NCBI GenBank assembly: GCA_020847855.1
Contig: JADLBH010000037.1
Span: forward strand, 186,001 to 250,000
Reading direction: 5' to 3'
Length of the DNA stretch: 64,000 nucleotides
Origin: Fimbriimonadaceae bacterium
GTDB lineage: Bacteria > Armatimonadota > Fimbriimonadia > Fimbriimonadales > Fimbriimonadaceae
Positions 19,959 through 32,409 of this stretch are shown here, piece by piece. A model generated the notes under the pieces. It was not told the DNA's origin and made no database searches. It saw only the letters and a program-made list of their open reading frames with translations. A program made the translations under genes and the position numbers. Numbering within the stretch: the first letter of the stretch is position 1; every line of letters starts with the position of its first letter.

Positions 19959-20657
19959 CTATCCCTTCGGCTTGACCTGGGCCTGGACCGCCATCCGCAA
20001 CGCTTTGCCCGTGGTTCGGAAGTGCGTCTTGGCCAAACCGTGGAGCACGTCCTTACCGTGAGTCTGAACAAGGCTCGAAGCCACCGTCACGACGTTATCG
20101 TTGGCACCGCGCGGCAACGTCTCTCCGTGTGGGCCCTGGAGCTTCCTGGAGTGCCGCACGAACTCGGCCCTGGCGAGGATGCCCGCGGCAGCATAGGACG
20201 CTTGCGACCGGACCCGTTCACCGTCCTCGATCGTCACCTCGAAGCCCTGGCCCGCCAAGAGGAGCCGCACCGCCTCCTTGTTCCCGAGCTCGATGCCGAA
20301 AACATTGGGGCAATCGGTCTTTTCGCAGAGGGCGGAGAGGGCGTGCGAGTTCGCCCAGGTCATCATCTTCGAGACCGAGCCCAGTTTCTTCGCAAGCTGG
20401 TTGTACTTCTCAGGAGGGATGCTCACGATCGCGTGCCGGCTCGACTTGCGGATCTTCGCATCCAGTTCCAAGCACGCCTCGACGGGGATCTTCCCGCTCT
20501 CAGGCAACTCGCCTAGTCGCTCGATCTCATCCGGCAAAAGGTGGCAGGCCGCCACCACCAGCGGGCCGAAGTAGTCGCTCTTCCCGCACTCGTCTACACC
20601 GATGCTCCCCAAGGTCACCTCTTCGCTCGCCCGCACAGTCGTGCGGGTTCCCCCCAT
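19959..20657 (-). CDS. rnhC: Ribonuclease HIII-like
   Basis: SIGVDECGKSDYFGPLVVAA; SYAAAGILARAEFV. Confidence 0.88.
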   Translation of the reverse strand: MGGTRTTVRASEEVTLGSIGVDECGKSDYFGPLVVAACHLLPDEIERLGELPESGKIPVEACLELDAKIRKSSRHAIVSIPPEKYNQLAKKLGSVSKMMTWANSHALSALCEKTDCPNVFGIELGNKEAVRLLLAGQGFEVTIEDGERVRSQASYAAAGILARAEFVRHSRKLQGPHGETLPRGANDNVVTVASSLVQTHGKDVLHGLAKTHFRTTGKALRMAVQAQVKPKG

Positions 20658-20686
20658 CGGGGTATCGGAAGAAGGCCCGGATTTGT

Positions 20687-21835
20687 TTAGGCCGTCCCGA
20701 GGCGGTCCGGGTTCAGGCCCTCGAGCTCAGGGAGCACGAAAAGGCCGTCCTTGCGAACCAAGCGACCATCGAACCAGACCTCGCCTCCCCCATATTCCGG
20801 TCGCTGGATCATCACGGTGTCCCAGTGGATCGCGCTCTTGTTTCCGTTGCCGCCGGGGGGTGGGTAAGCGTTGCCCGGCGTGAAATGAAAGCTCCCAGCG
20901 ATCTTCTCGTCGAAGAGCGTGTCCTTCATCGGATGCAGAATGTGGGGGTTGTAGCCCAGGCTCCACTCGCCGATGAACCTGGACCCTTCGTCGGTGTCCA
21001 GGATCTCGTTGAGCTTCTCGGTCTTTTCGCCCGCAGTCGCCTCGACGATCCTCCCGTCCTTCAAGACGTAGCGGATCCCGCTGAACTCCTGCCCCTGGTA
21101 CAGACTCACGGTGTTGAACGCGATCTCCCCGTTCACCGAGTCCTTCACCGGGCACGAAAAACACTCGCCGTCTGGGATGTTCCGCCGACCGTGGCAACTC
21201 ACCGCACCGATCCCTTGGATACTGAAGCTGAGGTCGAGGCCAGGGCCCTTGAGCTCGACCCGGTCCGTCCTATCCATGAGATCCTTCAATGGCTTTGCGG
21301 CCTCTTCCATCCGGGCATAGTCCATCGTCGTGACCCGGAAGTAGAAGTCCTCGAAGGCGGCGGTGGACAAGCTCGCCTGCTGGGCCATGCTCGAGGTGGG
21401 CCAGCGCAATCCGACCCACTTCGTGTTCGGCACCCGCCGCTCGAAGACCACGGGAGTGGCGTACACCCGTTGCCAAACCGACATCACCTGGTCGGGGATA
21501 TCGCTCGCCATGAACACGTTGTTGCTGCCGCGCAACGAGATATACGCCGTCATATTGTCCATCTCGAAGGCTTCGTTCGTGGCGATCAAGGCCGCGTTGG
21601 CCTCGTCCATCGCGAGCATGAGCGCGTGCCTCACAACTTCGCTCTCCAGGCGGACGGCGACTCGGGCACCGCGCGAGCGAGCGACGCGGACGACCTCAGC
21701 GACCGCCACGTTGGGCACGTCCGAGGCGTGGACGAGCACCGTGTCTGAAGCATCGAGGCGAGTCGAATGGTCGCAGAGAAGCTCGGCGAGCCGGGTAACA
21801 CGAGGATCGAGCATGTTCCCTAACTTACCGCCCAT
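20687..21835 (-). CDS. M29-family aminopeptidase
   Basis: FSIQGIGAVSCHGRRNIPDGE; GSRFIGEWSLGYNPH; GNKSAIHWDTVMI. Confidence 0.85.
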   Translation of the reverse strand: MGGKLGNMLDPRVTRLAELLCDHSTRLDASDTVLVHASDVPNVAVAEVVRVARSRGARVAVRLESEVVRHALMLAMDEANAALIATNEAFEMDNMTAYISLRGSNNVFMASDIPDQVMSVWQRVYATPVVFERRVPNTKWVGLRWPTSSMAQQASLSTAAFEDFYFRVTTMDYARMEEAAKPLKDLMDRTDRVELKGPGLDLSFSIQGIGAVSCHGRRNIPDGECFSCPVKDSVNGEIAFNTVSLYQGQEFSGIRYVLKDGRIVEATAGEKTEKLNEILDTDEGSRFIGEWSLGYNPHILHPMKDTLFDEKIAGSFHFTPGNAYPPPGGNGNKSAIHWDTVMIQRPEYGGGEVWFDGRLVRKDGLFVLPELEGLNPDRLGTA

Positions 21836-21844
21836 AGAGGAGCG

Positions 21845-22672
21845 TCAGAGGGTCAGTGCGGTCTGTCCTGCCTCGTAGAGCGTGGCCGACAAGGCCCGAA
21901 ACGCGACCTCGGCACCAGGCCATCGGGGCGAGATCCCGCCTTCCACACTCGCCCAGCAAAAAGCAGAGAAGCCCCCGAACGACGGCACCGGGCCCCAGTA
22001 TTGACCCACCTTGGGGAATACGCGGCCCAGCAACTCCGTCACCTCTCGAACGGAGTATGGACAGAAGACCGGGTTGTCCGCCTGTGTGACGACGATCCCT
22101 TCGGGCGAGAGAACGCGGCGCACGTCTTGGTAGAAGGCGTCGGTGAACAACGCCTCGCTCAGTTCCCCTTCCTCGCCCTCATAGACGTCGGTGCTGTCCA
22201 CCACGACTAGGTCGTACGTGCGACGGGCGTCCCGAACGAAGGCAAAGGCGTCTTCCACCATTAGGTGGACGCGGGGGTCATCGTAGGCCCCTGCGCTCAC
22301 ATCGGGCAAGTGCTCCTGACACAATCGGACGACCGCTTCGTCAATCTCCACGATGTCAATCCATTCGAGCCGGTCGTGCTTGACCAGTTCCCGAAGCACA
22401 CCGCCATCCCCGCCTCCGACGACAAGCGCAGTCCTTACCGTCGGGAGGTTGAGCACAGGCACCTGGACCAATTGCTCGTGGTACGCGGCCTCGTCGAGGG
22501 TCGCGAGCTGGATGTGCCCATCGAGCAGGAGGATCCTGCCCAGGGCATCGGTGTCCACAATGTCAATCTGTTGGAACGGAGATCGCTCCGATGCGACCCG
22601 CCTGCTCACGGCGACGCTCATCGAGAGCCGATCCGACCGAATGGGGAAGGTGAGGTGCTCGTGAGGGACCAT
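21845..22672 (-). CDS. speE: Spermidine synthase
   Basis: ILLLDGHIQLATLDEAAYHEQLVQVP; VVGGGDGGVLRE; YDLVVVDSTD. Confidence 0.95.
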   Translation of the reverse strand: MVPHEHLTFPIRSDRLSMSVAVSRRVASERSPFQQIDIVDTDALGRILLLDGHIQLATLDEAAYHEQLVQVPVLNLPTVRTALVVGGGDGGVLRELVKHDRLEWIDIVEIDEAVVRLCQEHLPDVSAGAYDDPRVHLMVEDAFAFVRDARRTYDLVVVDSTDVYEGEEGELSEALFTDAFYQDVRRVLSPEGIVVTQADNPVFCPYSVREVTELLGRVFPKVGQYWGPVPSFGGFSAFCWASVEGGISPRWPGAEVAFRALSATLYEAGQTALTL

Positions 22673-22679
22673 TCCGGCG

Positions 22680-25062
<2,383 letters not shown>

Positions 25063-25099
25063 CCCCGTCGTCCACGTAAGCGCACCGGATCCTTGCCCC

Positions 25100-25525
25100 T
25101 TGGACGCCAACGGCGTCGAGGCCGCCGTTCGTTGTGTGCTGTCTCGGTACGCCCCTGGGCCGGGCAGCGTCGAGGTCGCCCTTCTCACGAGCGACGAGAT
25201 CGCGGATCTGAACCTTCGAACCCGCGGCGTCGCAGGTCCGACCGACGTCCTCAGCTTCCCCGGCCCAGACTTCGCGGGTGCGCCTCTAGGAGAGGTCGCC
25301 GTATCCATCGAGCATGCGTTGGAAGGCGCCAAGGCCCGAGGGCTCGAACCGACCCAGGAAGCCATGTTCCTCGCAGCCCACGGCACGCTGCACCTGTGCG
25401 GCTTCGAGGACGAGACCGAGGAAGGCAGGGAGAAAATGATCCGCCTGGCCAACGAGGCCCTCGCCGAGCTCGGCGTCCCTGAGCAAACACACTGGGAATC
25501 TCTCGCGCATCCTGGGGCAAACTAG
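25100..25525 (+). CDS. ybeY: Endoribonuclease YbeY-like (third metal-ligand His replaced)
   Basis: PTDVLSFPGPDF; AAHGTLHLCGFEDETEEGREKM. Confidence 0.88.
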   Translation: MDANGVEAAVRCVLSRYAPGPGSVEVALLTSDEIADLNLRTRGVAGPTDVLSFPGPDFAGAPLGEVAVSIEHALEGAKARGLEPTQEAMFLAAHGTLHLCGFEDETEEGREKMIRLANEALAELGVPEQTHWESLAHPGAN

Positions 25526-25529
25526 CACC

Positions 25530-26240
25530 GTGCCGCGTCGGGACCCGATCGCCCCGTTTCGAGTCGCCTTCACCGGGATCGTCCACACCTTCCGCACCCA
25601 GCGGCACATGCGGATCCACCTGTACGTGACCTTGGTGACCGTCCTGGGGGCCCTGATCCTGAACCTGCGCCTTCGAGAGATCCTCGTCCTCATGTTCATG
25701 GTCACGTTCGTGCTCGTGGCCGAGATGTTCAACAGTGCGATCGAGGCGACCGTGGACCTCGTCAGCCCAAACTTCCACCCGCTCGCCAAGTTCGCCAAGG
25801 ACATCGCTGCCGGTGCCGTGCTCATCACCACGGTGATGGCGATCATCGTCGGGCTCATGATCGCGGTGGGAGACGACCAATGGGAGCGGATCAGGATCGC
25901 CCTCACCTCCGAGAGCATTGGAGCATCGGTTCCGTTGCGATTGATCGCAGGCGTCTTCCTCTGCACTGTGATCGTGGTGATCGGCAAGGGGCTCGGCAAG
26001 CACGGCCAGGTCTTCCAGGGCGGGCTTGTGAGCGGGCACGCCGCGCTCGGGTTCTTTCTCGCGACCGTGGTCGTTTTCCTCACCGACAACGCGGTCGTGG
26101 GAGCCATTGCGATCCTTCTCGCCGCCGTGATCGCCCAGAGTCGTTGGGAGGCAAAGTTCCACAGTATTTTCGAGCTGAGCCTGGGGGCAACGGTGGGGGC
26201 AATCATCGCTGTCCTGCTCTTTGGAATCTCAGCGAACTGA
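25530..26240 (+). CDS. Diacylglycerol kinase (DgkA-type) fused to PAP2-like membrane domain
   Basis: RTQRHMRIHLYVT...AEMFNSAIEATVDLVSP; then GLVSGHAALGFFLATV. Confidence 0.85.
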   Translation: MPRRDPIAPFRVAFTGIVHTFRTQRHMRIHLYVTLVTVLGALILNLRLREILVLMFMVTFVLVAEMFNSAIEATVDLVSPNFHPLAKFAKDIAAGAVLITTVMAIIVGLMIAVGDDQWERIRIALTSESIGASVPLRLIAGVFLCTVIVVIGKGLGKHGQVFQGGLVSGHAALGFFLATVVVFLTDNAVVGAIAILLAAVIAQSRWEAKFHSIFELSLGATVGAIIAVLLFGISAN

Positions 26241-26275
26241 CCGATGCAGTACAATGGTCGTGCAGCCCGCCACCT

Positions 26276-27718
26276 ATGAGCAGCGAACCTGGGGACAGTA
26301 GCCGTAGTCGTTCCTACCACCGCAACCTTCGAGGTGCCACCTCCGCCCTGGTGCTGGGTTTGGCCTTCGTCTTCCCTTCGGTGATCCTCGGTTCGATGAT
26401 CGTCGCCCAGGCCCGGATGGATCCGTCCACCCTGCTCGGCTCCGTGCTGGGGCTGGTGGGTGCGTTCGCAATCTCCGCTGCGTTCACGGCCGGCGAGACG
26501 GCTCTCAGCCTCTTGCGCGAGGCCGAGGTGGAACGGATCCAGGAGCCTCGTATTCGAGATTTGTGGGAGCGCAGGCAGAACTACGCGTCCGCTTGCGAGC
26601 TTGGCGGGCACGCCTCGCTGGTGCTCACCATGCTGCTTTGCCTCCCACCGGCCGACGCGCTTCGAGGGACGGTACAGGCTTGGGGCGTTGACTCAGGCTT
26701 GCCAGCGTTGCTCGCGGCCGCCGTCATCGTCTCACTGCCAGTAGGAGCGTTCCACTTGATCCTCGGCAGGGTCGTGCCCAAGTCCCTCGCCGCGAGCAGC
26801 CCGCTTCGCACGGTGGAACGTTTGGAGGGGTTCATCCGGGCATCGGCCGCCATCAGCCAGCCTTTCGTGCTCTTCGCACTACAACTCGGGGGATTGGTGA
26901 CGAAACGGTTCGGGGCAGGAGCGACGCTCAACGTCTCCAACAAGGTCGAGGAGCAGATCAAGGCCATTCTCACTGAGGCAGGCGAGGTCCACGGGATCGC
27001 GGACGAGGAGCGAGACATGCTCCATTCCGTCTTCGAGTTCGGGGACACCGTTGCGAGGGAGGTAATGACCCCTCGCGTGGACATTGACGGAGTACCGGTG
27101 GGTACCGCGCTGTCGGACGTCGCGAGGATCGTGGAGGAATCGGGCCACTCGAGGATCCCGGTGTACTCGGGCACCGACGACCACATCGTGGGAATCGTCC
27201 ATGCCAAGGACCTGCTCCGCGTGCTCCACCATGGCGAGCAGTGTCAGCTTGCGGACATCCTCCGCCCTGCCCATTTCGTACCCGAGAACAAGGACCTCCA
27301 CGCACTGCTCCAGGAGATGCGGCAGAAGAAGGTCCAGATCGTGGTCGTGCAGGACGAGTACGGCGCCACCTCCGGGATCGTGACCGTCGAAGACATCGTC
27401 GAAGAGGTGGTCGGAGAGATCATGGACGAGTACGACGACGAACAGCCCGAGGTCGTCAAGATTGACGGTGGGTTCCTCGCGGAAGGGAAGACGAACCTGT
27501 ACGATTTGAACGAGGTCGCAGGAACCGGCTTCGAGAGCGAAGAGTTCGACACGATCGGCGGCTATGTGTTCGGACTGTTCGGCCGACAGCCCAAACAAGG
27601 CGACGTCGTGGACGATGGGGACTTTCAGTTCGTCGTAGACGGCACGGATGGCCGTCGGATCGAGCGGCTTAGGATCGTGCCGCTTCGGGAAAGCACACTC
27701 AACTTGGGCGAGAACTAG
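26276..27718 (+). CDS. CNNM/HlyC-CorC family transporter (DUF21, CBS pair, CorC_HlyC)
   Basis: [59 protein letters not shown]. Confidence 0.93.
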   Translation: MSSEPGDSSRSRSYHRNLRGATSALVLGLAFVFPSVILGSMIVAQARMDPSTLLGSVLGLVGAFAISAAFTAGETALSLLREAEVERIQEPRIRDLWERRQNYASACELGGHASLVLTMLLCLPPADALRGTVQAWGVDSGLPALLAAAVIVSLPVGAFHLILGRVVPKSLAASSPLRTVERLEGFIRASAAISQPFVLFALQLGGLVTKRFGAGATLNVSNKVEEQIKAILTEAGEVHGIADEERDMLHSVFEFGDTVAREVMTPRVDIDGVPVGTALSDVARIVEESGHSRIPVYSGTDDHIVGIVHAKDLLRVLHHGEQCQLADILRPAHFVPENKDLHALLQEMRQKKVQIVVVQDEYGATSGIVTVEDIVEEVVGEIMDEYDDEQPEVVKIDGGFLAEGKTNLYDLNEVAGTGFESEEFDTIGGYVFGLFGRQPKQGDVVDDGDFQFVVDGTDGRRIERLRIVPLRESTLNLGEN

Positions 27719-28370
27719 ACTCGTAGTAGCCCTCAGCCTCGGACTGGAGCCGGTGTAGCTCTTGTTCCACGTGTTGCCGTACGGCCTCGAACCCAGCGTC
27801 GTCGCACTTCTCCGGCACCTGGATACCGGTCCCGAAGATCATCACGCAACGGGCGAACGGCTTGGGGACGAGGTACCGATCCCAGGAAGGCGCACGCCAA
27901 GCGCGGTCGGCTCCGACCCCCGTGGGCACGATCCATGCCCGGCTTCGCTGGGCCATGTGCAGGATTCCCGGTTGGACGATCCCGCTCGGGCCCCTCGGGC
28001 CGTCGGGCGTGAAGGCCATGGTCTCCCCGTTACGGAGCAGGCGGATGCTCTCCTTGAGCACGTGGACCCCACCGCGCCCTGTGCTGCCGCGAATCGTCCG
28101 GAAGCCAAACCCCCGAAAGATACGATCCTGCATCTGGCCGTCCTTGCTGAGGCTGACGATGGTGAAGACGCCCTTCCCTTGGAACAGGATCGCGGCGGGG
28201 AACGTGGTGCCGTGCCAGCCCGCGAACACCTTGCCCCCAGGCAGGTCGCCCGCTTCCTCATAGCCTCGCGTCTCGATCTTGAGCGTCATGCCGATCAGGC
28301 GTGCGATCCAGAAGACGAGGGGGCCTAAGATTCTGGGCCGGACGTTCCTCCAGCGCTGCTTGAGGGTCAA
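27699..28370 (-). CDS. Lysophospholipid acyltransferase family protein (DUF374-like)
   Basis: VFAGWHGTTFPAAILF; AFTPDGPRGPSGIVQPGI. Confidence 0.88.
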   Translation of the reverse strand: MTLKQRWRNVRPRILGPLVFWIARLIGMTLKIETRGYEEAGDLPGGKVFAGWHGTTFPAAILFQGKGVFTIVSLSKDGQMQDRIFRGFGFRTIRGSTGRGGVHVLKESIRLLRNGETMAFTPDGPRGPSGIVQPGILHMAQRSRAWIVPTGVGADRAWRAPSWDRYLVPKPFARCVMIFGTGIQVPEKCDDAGFEAVRQHVEQELHRLQSEAEGYYESSSRPS

Positions 28371-29443
28371 GGAAGGAGTCCCCGCTTGCGAGCTACCTCG
28401 GTCGCTCCGTGGAGCGCGAACTCGGTCTGGAGGGTTCTCAGGGTCGCTTCGCGTTCCGATCCCTCTTGGACCTCCGCGAGGGCGAGGAGAGCCTCGGGCC
28501 TTTGCGGGTCGTCCACCTCACCTTCGGTCACGCTCTTCAGGATCGCCGATGCCGTCCCTGCGTGCTCTGCCTGCTGGGCGAGCCTGATCCTGAGGATGGA
28601 GGGTAAGACGGCGGCCCGGCCCTCGCTCGCCAGAATCCGAGCCGCCCGAACCGCGTCCTCGCCCTGGCCCTTTCCGGCGATCTCTGCGATCGTGCGCACC
28701 CGTTCGTCGGCCTCGCCGAGCGTCTCCAGCGCCTCGGCCTTGGCCCAGAGGCCTTTGACGTCGCCCGGATGGTCCTCCAGGTGCCGTTGGGTCGCGGCCA
28801 GGACGGCACCGGGCCCGCGATGGTTCATTACGTCCAAGACCGAGTGCCCGAACTCCCGTGACTCTTCGCCCGGTGCCCGGGTCAGGAACGCAGTCGCCAA
28901 TCCGACCAGGAACCCGGTCAAGTGCCCGACGTAGGAGGTCCCCCCAAACCTGCCAAAGGCAAGCGAGCCGCCCAGGGCCTGGAGGGCGACCCAGGCCATT
29001 GCGATCCACGCGACCTGAACCGCGAGCCCTGGCGCGAGCGGGACCCGAACTCGGGCATACCGAAGAGCCGCAAACCCGGCGATTGCGGCGATCCCGGCGC
29101 TCGCCCCCAAGAGGACACTGTGATCCCCGGTGGCCCTCGCCACCACGAAATGGGCGGCCACCCCAGCGAAACCGCCCAGCAAGTAGAGGGAGACCAAGCG
29201 CCAAGAACTGCTCGCAAACTCCACCGCCGGACCGACCGCGGCCAAGAACACGAGGTTTCCCAACAGGTGGGCCAGGTTCGCGTGCAGAATCAAGCTCGCA
29301 GTCGCCGAAACGACGCTCGGAGCAGACGGGTCGAACCCGAGCTCGGAGGAGACGGCAGGGTCAATGGAGGCCGCCAGGGCTCCCACCAAGTTCACCACCA
29401 AGAGCGCCAGCACAGCGCGCGGAACACGGCTCCGAACTGCCAT
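28367..29443 (-). CDS. Rhomboid family intramembrane serine protease with C-terminal helical repeat region
   Basis: HANLAHLLGNLVFL; LLGASAGIAAIAGF; YVGHLTGFLVG. Confidence 0.9.
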   Translation of the reverse strand: MAVRSRVPRAVLALLVVNLVGALAASIDPAVSSELGFDPSAPSVVSATASLILHANLAHLLGNLVFLAAVGPAVEFASSSWRLVSLYLLGGFAGVAAHFVVARATGDHSVLLGASAGIAAIAGFAALRYARVRVPLAPGLAVQVAWIAMAWVALQALGGSLAFGRFGGTSYVGHLTGFLVGLATAFLTRAPGEESREFGHSVLDVMNHRGPGAVLAATQRHLEDHPGDVKGLWAKAEALETLGEADERVRTIAEIAGKGQGEDAVRAARILASEGRAAVLPSILRIRLAQQAEHAGTASAILKSVTEGEVDDPQRPEALLALAEVQEGSEREATLRTLQTEFALHGATEVARKRGLLP

Positions 29444-29458
29444 CGTCGTGCTCGCCGT

Positions 29459-30202
29459 CTACGCCTGTTCGGCGATGTCGTCGGGAATCTCGACGTTGAT
29501 GTACGTTTCCTTGACGTCGTCGAGGTCTTCCAAGGCGTCCACGAGCCGCAGGATCTTGGGAAAGTCGTCCATGGCGGGCTTGGCCTCGTTGGTCGCGACC
29601 CTCGTCAAGCCCACGTCGTGGGTCTTGAGCCCGGCCGCGTTGAGAGCATCGTTGCAGGCGTGGAGCTCGGGTACCGCGGTGTGGACGGTGTACCAATCGT
29701 CGTCCGCCGTAACGTCCTCGGCTCCGGCGTCCAGCGCGGTCAGGGTCAAGGACTCCTCATCCGCATCCCCCCGCGAGACCATGATCTGCCCGACCTGCTT
29801 GAACTGCCATGCAACGGCCCCGTTTTCGGCAAGGTTCCCGCCGTTCTTGCTGAAGGCGTGACGAAGCTCGCCCACCGTTCGGTTCTTGTTGTCCGTGTAC
29901 ACCTCGACCATGAACGCCGTGCCCCCTGGTCCCACTCCTTCATAGACGATCTCCTCGTAGTTCGAGCCTTCGCCGCCGCCGGATCCTTTGGCGATTGCCC
30001 GGTCAATGTTGTCCTTGGGGAGCGAGTTCTCCTTCGCCTTTTCAATTGCGAGGCGAAGCCTGGCGTTGCCCGCCGGATCGCCTCCGCCCAAGCGCGCCGC
30101 GACAATGATCTCCCGGGCGAGCTTGGTGAAGAGCTTGCCCCGGATTGCGTCCTGCTTCCCCTTGCGGAGCCGGATGTTCTTCCACTTGCTGTGGCCTGCC
30201 AT
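29459..30202 (-). CDS. yebC: YebC/PmpR family transcriptional regulator
   Basis: MAGHSKWKNIRLRKGKQDAIRGKLFTKL; DNIDRAIAKGSG. Confidence 0.95.
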   Translation of the reverse strand: MAGHSKWKNIRLRKGKQDAIRGKLFTKLAREIIVAARLGGGDPAGNARLRLAIEKAKENSLPKDNIDRAIAKGSGGGEGSNYEEIVYEGVGPGGTAFMVEVYTDNKNRTVGELRHAFSKNGGNLAENGAVAWQFKQVGQIMVSRGDADEESLTLTALDAGAEDVTADDDWYTVHTAVPELHACNDALNAAGLKTHDVGLTRVATNEAKPAMDDFPKILRLVDALEDLDDVKETYINVEIPDDIAEQA

Positions 30203-30242
30203 ATTGGCTGATTCTGGCATGCGGCCAGTCGTCGGCCCGGCC

Positions 30243-30572
30243 TCAGAGCTTCTCTAGGTCAGCCTCGCGAACGAGGAGCATGTAGTGCGGCACGAAATCC
30301 AACTCGTGTTTCTCGAGGCCCTTGCGGCCCTCCTCGCCCACGGAGTCGGCGAACTTCTCGCGCATCCGCACCGTAGCAGCCTTGTGAACCCCGGCTTGGA
30401 TCGCGGGCAGGCACTCAAGGTCAATCTTGATCGCGACCTCGTCCTTCGTGTACACGTTCTCGACCACCCCGGTCAGCCCTTGCATGTGCTGAAAGAACGT
30501 GTGGACGGTGCTGTCCTGCTCCGTGAGGGGCCGCTTGAGCACACGGACCGAATCGCCTACCTTGATCGCCAT
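30243..30572 (-). CDS. Hypothetical protein with SH3/KOW-like N-terminus
   Basis: MAIKVGDSVRVLKRPLTEQDSTVHTFFQHMQGLTGVVENVY; start chosen inside ORF 30243..30836. Confidence 0.65.
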   Translation of the reverse strand: MAIKVGDSVRVLKRPLTEQDSTVHTFFQHMQGLTGVVENVYTKDEVAIKIDLECLPAIQAGVHKAATVRMREKFADSVGEEGRKGLEKHELDFVPHYMLLVREADLEKL

Positions 30573-30606
30573 GCCACTGATGATACCGGGCGGCAGACTC
30601 CCGGCC

Positions 30607-31902
30607 TCAGTCCCGCGCCTTGCGACGCGAGCGCATCTTTGCCTCGTGCCCACGGTCTGAGGGCTCATAGTACGGGGTTGCCAGGTCGCCCTCGGGAAGA
30701 TACGCCTGGTCCACCCATCCCCGCTCGTCGTCGTGAGGGTAGAGGTACCCGGCTCCATGCCCGAGGTTTCGGAGCTCTTCGTTGGGGGCGTTGCGCAGGT
30801 GCAGGGGTATGGGCGGCAGTGCTCCCTTCTCCGCATCCTCCAATGCCCTTTCGATGGCGAGGTATGCCCGATTGCTCTTGGGCGCCTCGGCGAGATAGCA
30901 GGTCGCTTGCCCGAGCACGATCCGCGCCTCGGGCATCCCGATCCTCTCCGTGGCCAGGAGCGCGTTCGTAGCGACGACGAGCCCCATGGGGTCCGCGTTC
31001 CCGATGTCCTCGCTCGCCAGGATCACGAGCCGACGGGCGATGAACCGAGGGTCCTCGCCCGCGTGGATCATCCGGGCCAGATAGTGCAAGGCGGCGTCGG
31101 CATCGGAGCCGCGGACGCTCTTGATGAACGCAGAGATGGTGTCGTAGTGCTGGTCTCCTTGGCGGTCGTAACGGACGACGCGAGCCGTGAGGGCGAGTTC
31201 CACCTCCTCGATCCCGATCTCTTCCCCTGAGCGTGCCGCGCTCGCCGCCGCCTCTAGCGACGTGAGTAGCACCCGTGCATCGCCCCCTGCCGCTCGAACC
31301 AAATGGTGGAGGGCGTCCCCCGAGATCGAGTGACCTCGTGATCCCAATCCGCGCTCTGTGTCCTCCAAGGCCCTCCTCACGATCTGCTCGCAGTCTTCGG
31401 CGCCAAGCGGCTTCATCGGGAGCACGCGCACCCTCGAGAGCAGGGCACCGTTCAGCGCGACGTACGGGTTCTCGGTCGTGGCCCCGACGAGGGTCAGGAC
31501 GCCGTCCTCCAGATAACCCAGGAGCGAGTCTTGCTGGCTTCGGTTGAAGTGATGGATCTCGTCGAGCAGAAGAACCGTGCGCTGTCCGGTCATCCCCAAC
31601 CGCTCGCGGGCCGCCTCGCCGAGCTTTCGAATCTCAGCCACACCGCAAGTCACCGCAGAGCGCGCCTCGAACGCGGCCCCGCAGGACTCAGCGACGATCC
31701 TCGCCAGGGTCGTCTTGCCACATCCGGGCGGAGCCCACATCACGACCGAGCCCAACGTGCCAGCCTCGATGGCCGTGCGCAAAGGGAGCCCCTCTGCAAG
31801 CAGTCGGGCCTGGCCGACATATTCCGCGAGCGAGCGCGGTCGCATCCTTGCCGCCAAGGGCATCCCTTCTCCGCCGGTCGGCTCGAAAAGACCGATGCTC
31901 AT
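30607..31902 (-). CDS. rarA: Replication-associated recombination protein A (AAA ATPase)
   Basis: LAARMRPRSLAEYVGQ; WAPPGCGKTTLAR; LLLDEIHHFNRSQQDSLLGYLEDG. Confidence 0.95.
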   Translation of the reverse strand: MSIGLFEPTGGEGMPLAARMRPRSLAEYVGQARLLAEGLPLRTAIEAGTLGSVVMWAPPGCGKTTLARIVAESCGAAFEARSAVTCGVAEIRKLGEAARERLGMTGQRTVLLLDEIHHFNRSQQDSLLGYLEDGVLTLVGATTENPYVALNGALLSRVRVLPMKPLGAEDCEQIVRRALEDTERGLGSRGHSISGDALHHLVRAAGGDARVLLTSLEAAASAARSGEEIGIEEVELALTARVVRYDRQGDQHYDTISAFIKSVRGSDADAALHYLARMIHAGEDPRFIARRLVILASEDIGNADPMGLVVATNALLATERIGMPEARIVLGQATCYLAEAPKSNRAYLAIERALEDAEKGALPPIPLHLRNAPNEELRNLGHGAGYLYPHDDERGWVDQAYLPEGDLATPYYEPSDRGHEAKMRSRRKARD

Positions 31903-32393
31903 TCCTGCTTCAGAGTCCAGCCGAGCCCGCGCTCGCCCTCGTCTTTCGGTTCTTCGGACGTGACGGACGGGTCGAACCATCCCTCGTCCGCGGTTGAGAT
32001 CTCACCGACCCCCGACTTGGGCGAACTCGCCAAAACGCTCCCCAGGACACCGTGGACGAAGGTGGCACCCGCACCGTCCACATATTTCCGGGCCAAGGCG
32101 ACGTGCTCGCTCAATGTGACTCTTTCGGGGACGTCCGGTGCCTCCCAAAGCTCCCAGCAAGCCATTCGCAGGAGGAGCCGCTCGATCAAGCCCACGCGCT
32201 CGATGCTCCAACCCACCGCCAAGTGAGGGCCGTACCGCTCGTCCCAGAGTTCGGGATCGCCTTGGACCGAGGCTACCTCTGCCAAGTACCGCTCCCGTGC
32301 CGCGGAGGGGAGCCCTTCCGGCAGGGAAGGCTCGCCCCCGGTCTCATAGGAATAGAGGGCGCGAAGAACCGCTTCGCGAACCTTCCTCCGCAT
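31899..32393 (-). CDS. nusB: Transcription antitermination protein NusB
   Basis: MRRKVREAVLRALYSYE...LLLRMACWEL...SEHVALARKYVDGAGATFVHGVLGSV. Confidence 0.88.
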   Translation of the reverse strand: MRRKVREAVLRALYSYETGGEPSLPEGLPSAARERYLAEVASVQGDPELWDERYGPHLAVGWSIERVGLIERLLLRMACWELWEAPDVPERVTLSEHVALARKYVDGAGATFVHGVLGSVLASSPKSGVGEISTADEGWFDPSVTSEEPKDEGERGLGWTLKQE

Positions 32394-32409
32394 CGCCAGG
32401 GCGCGATGG

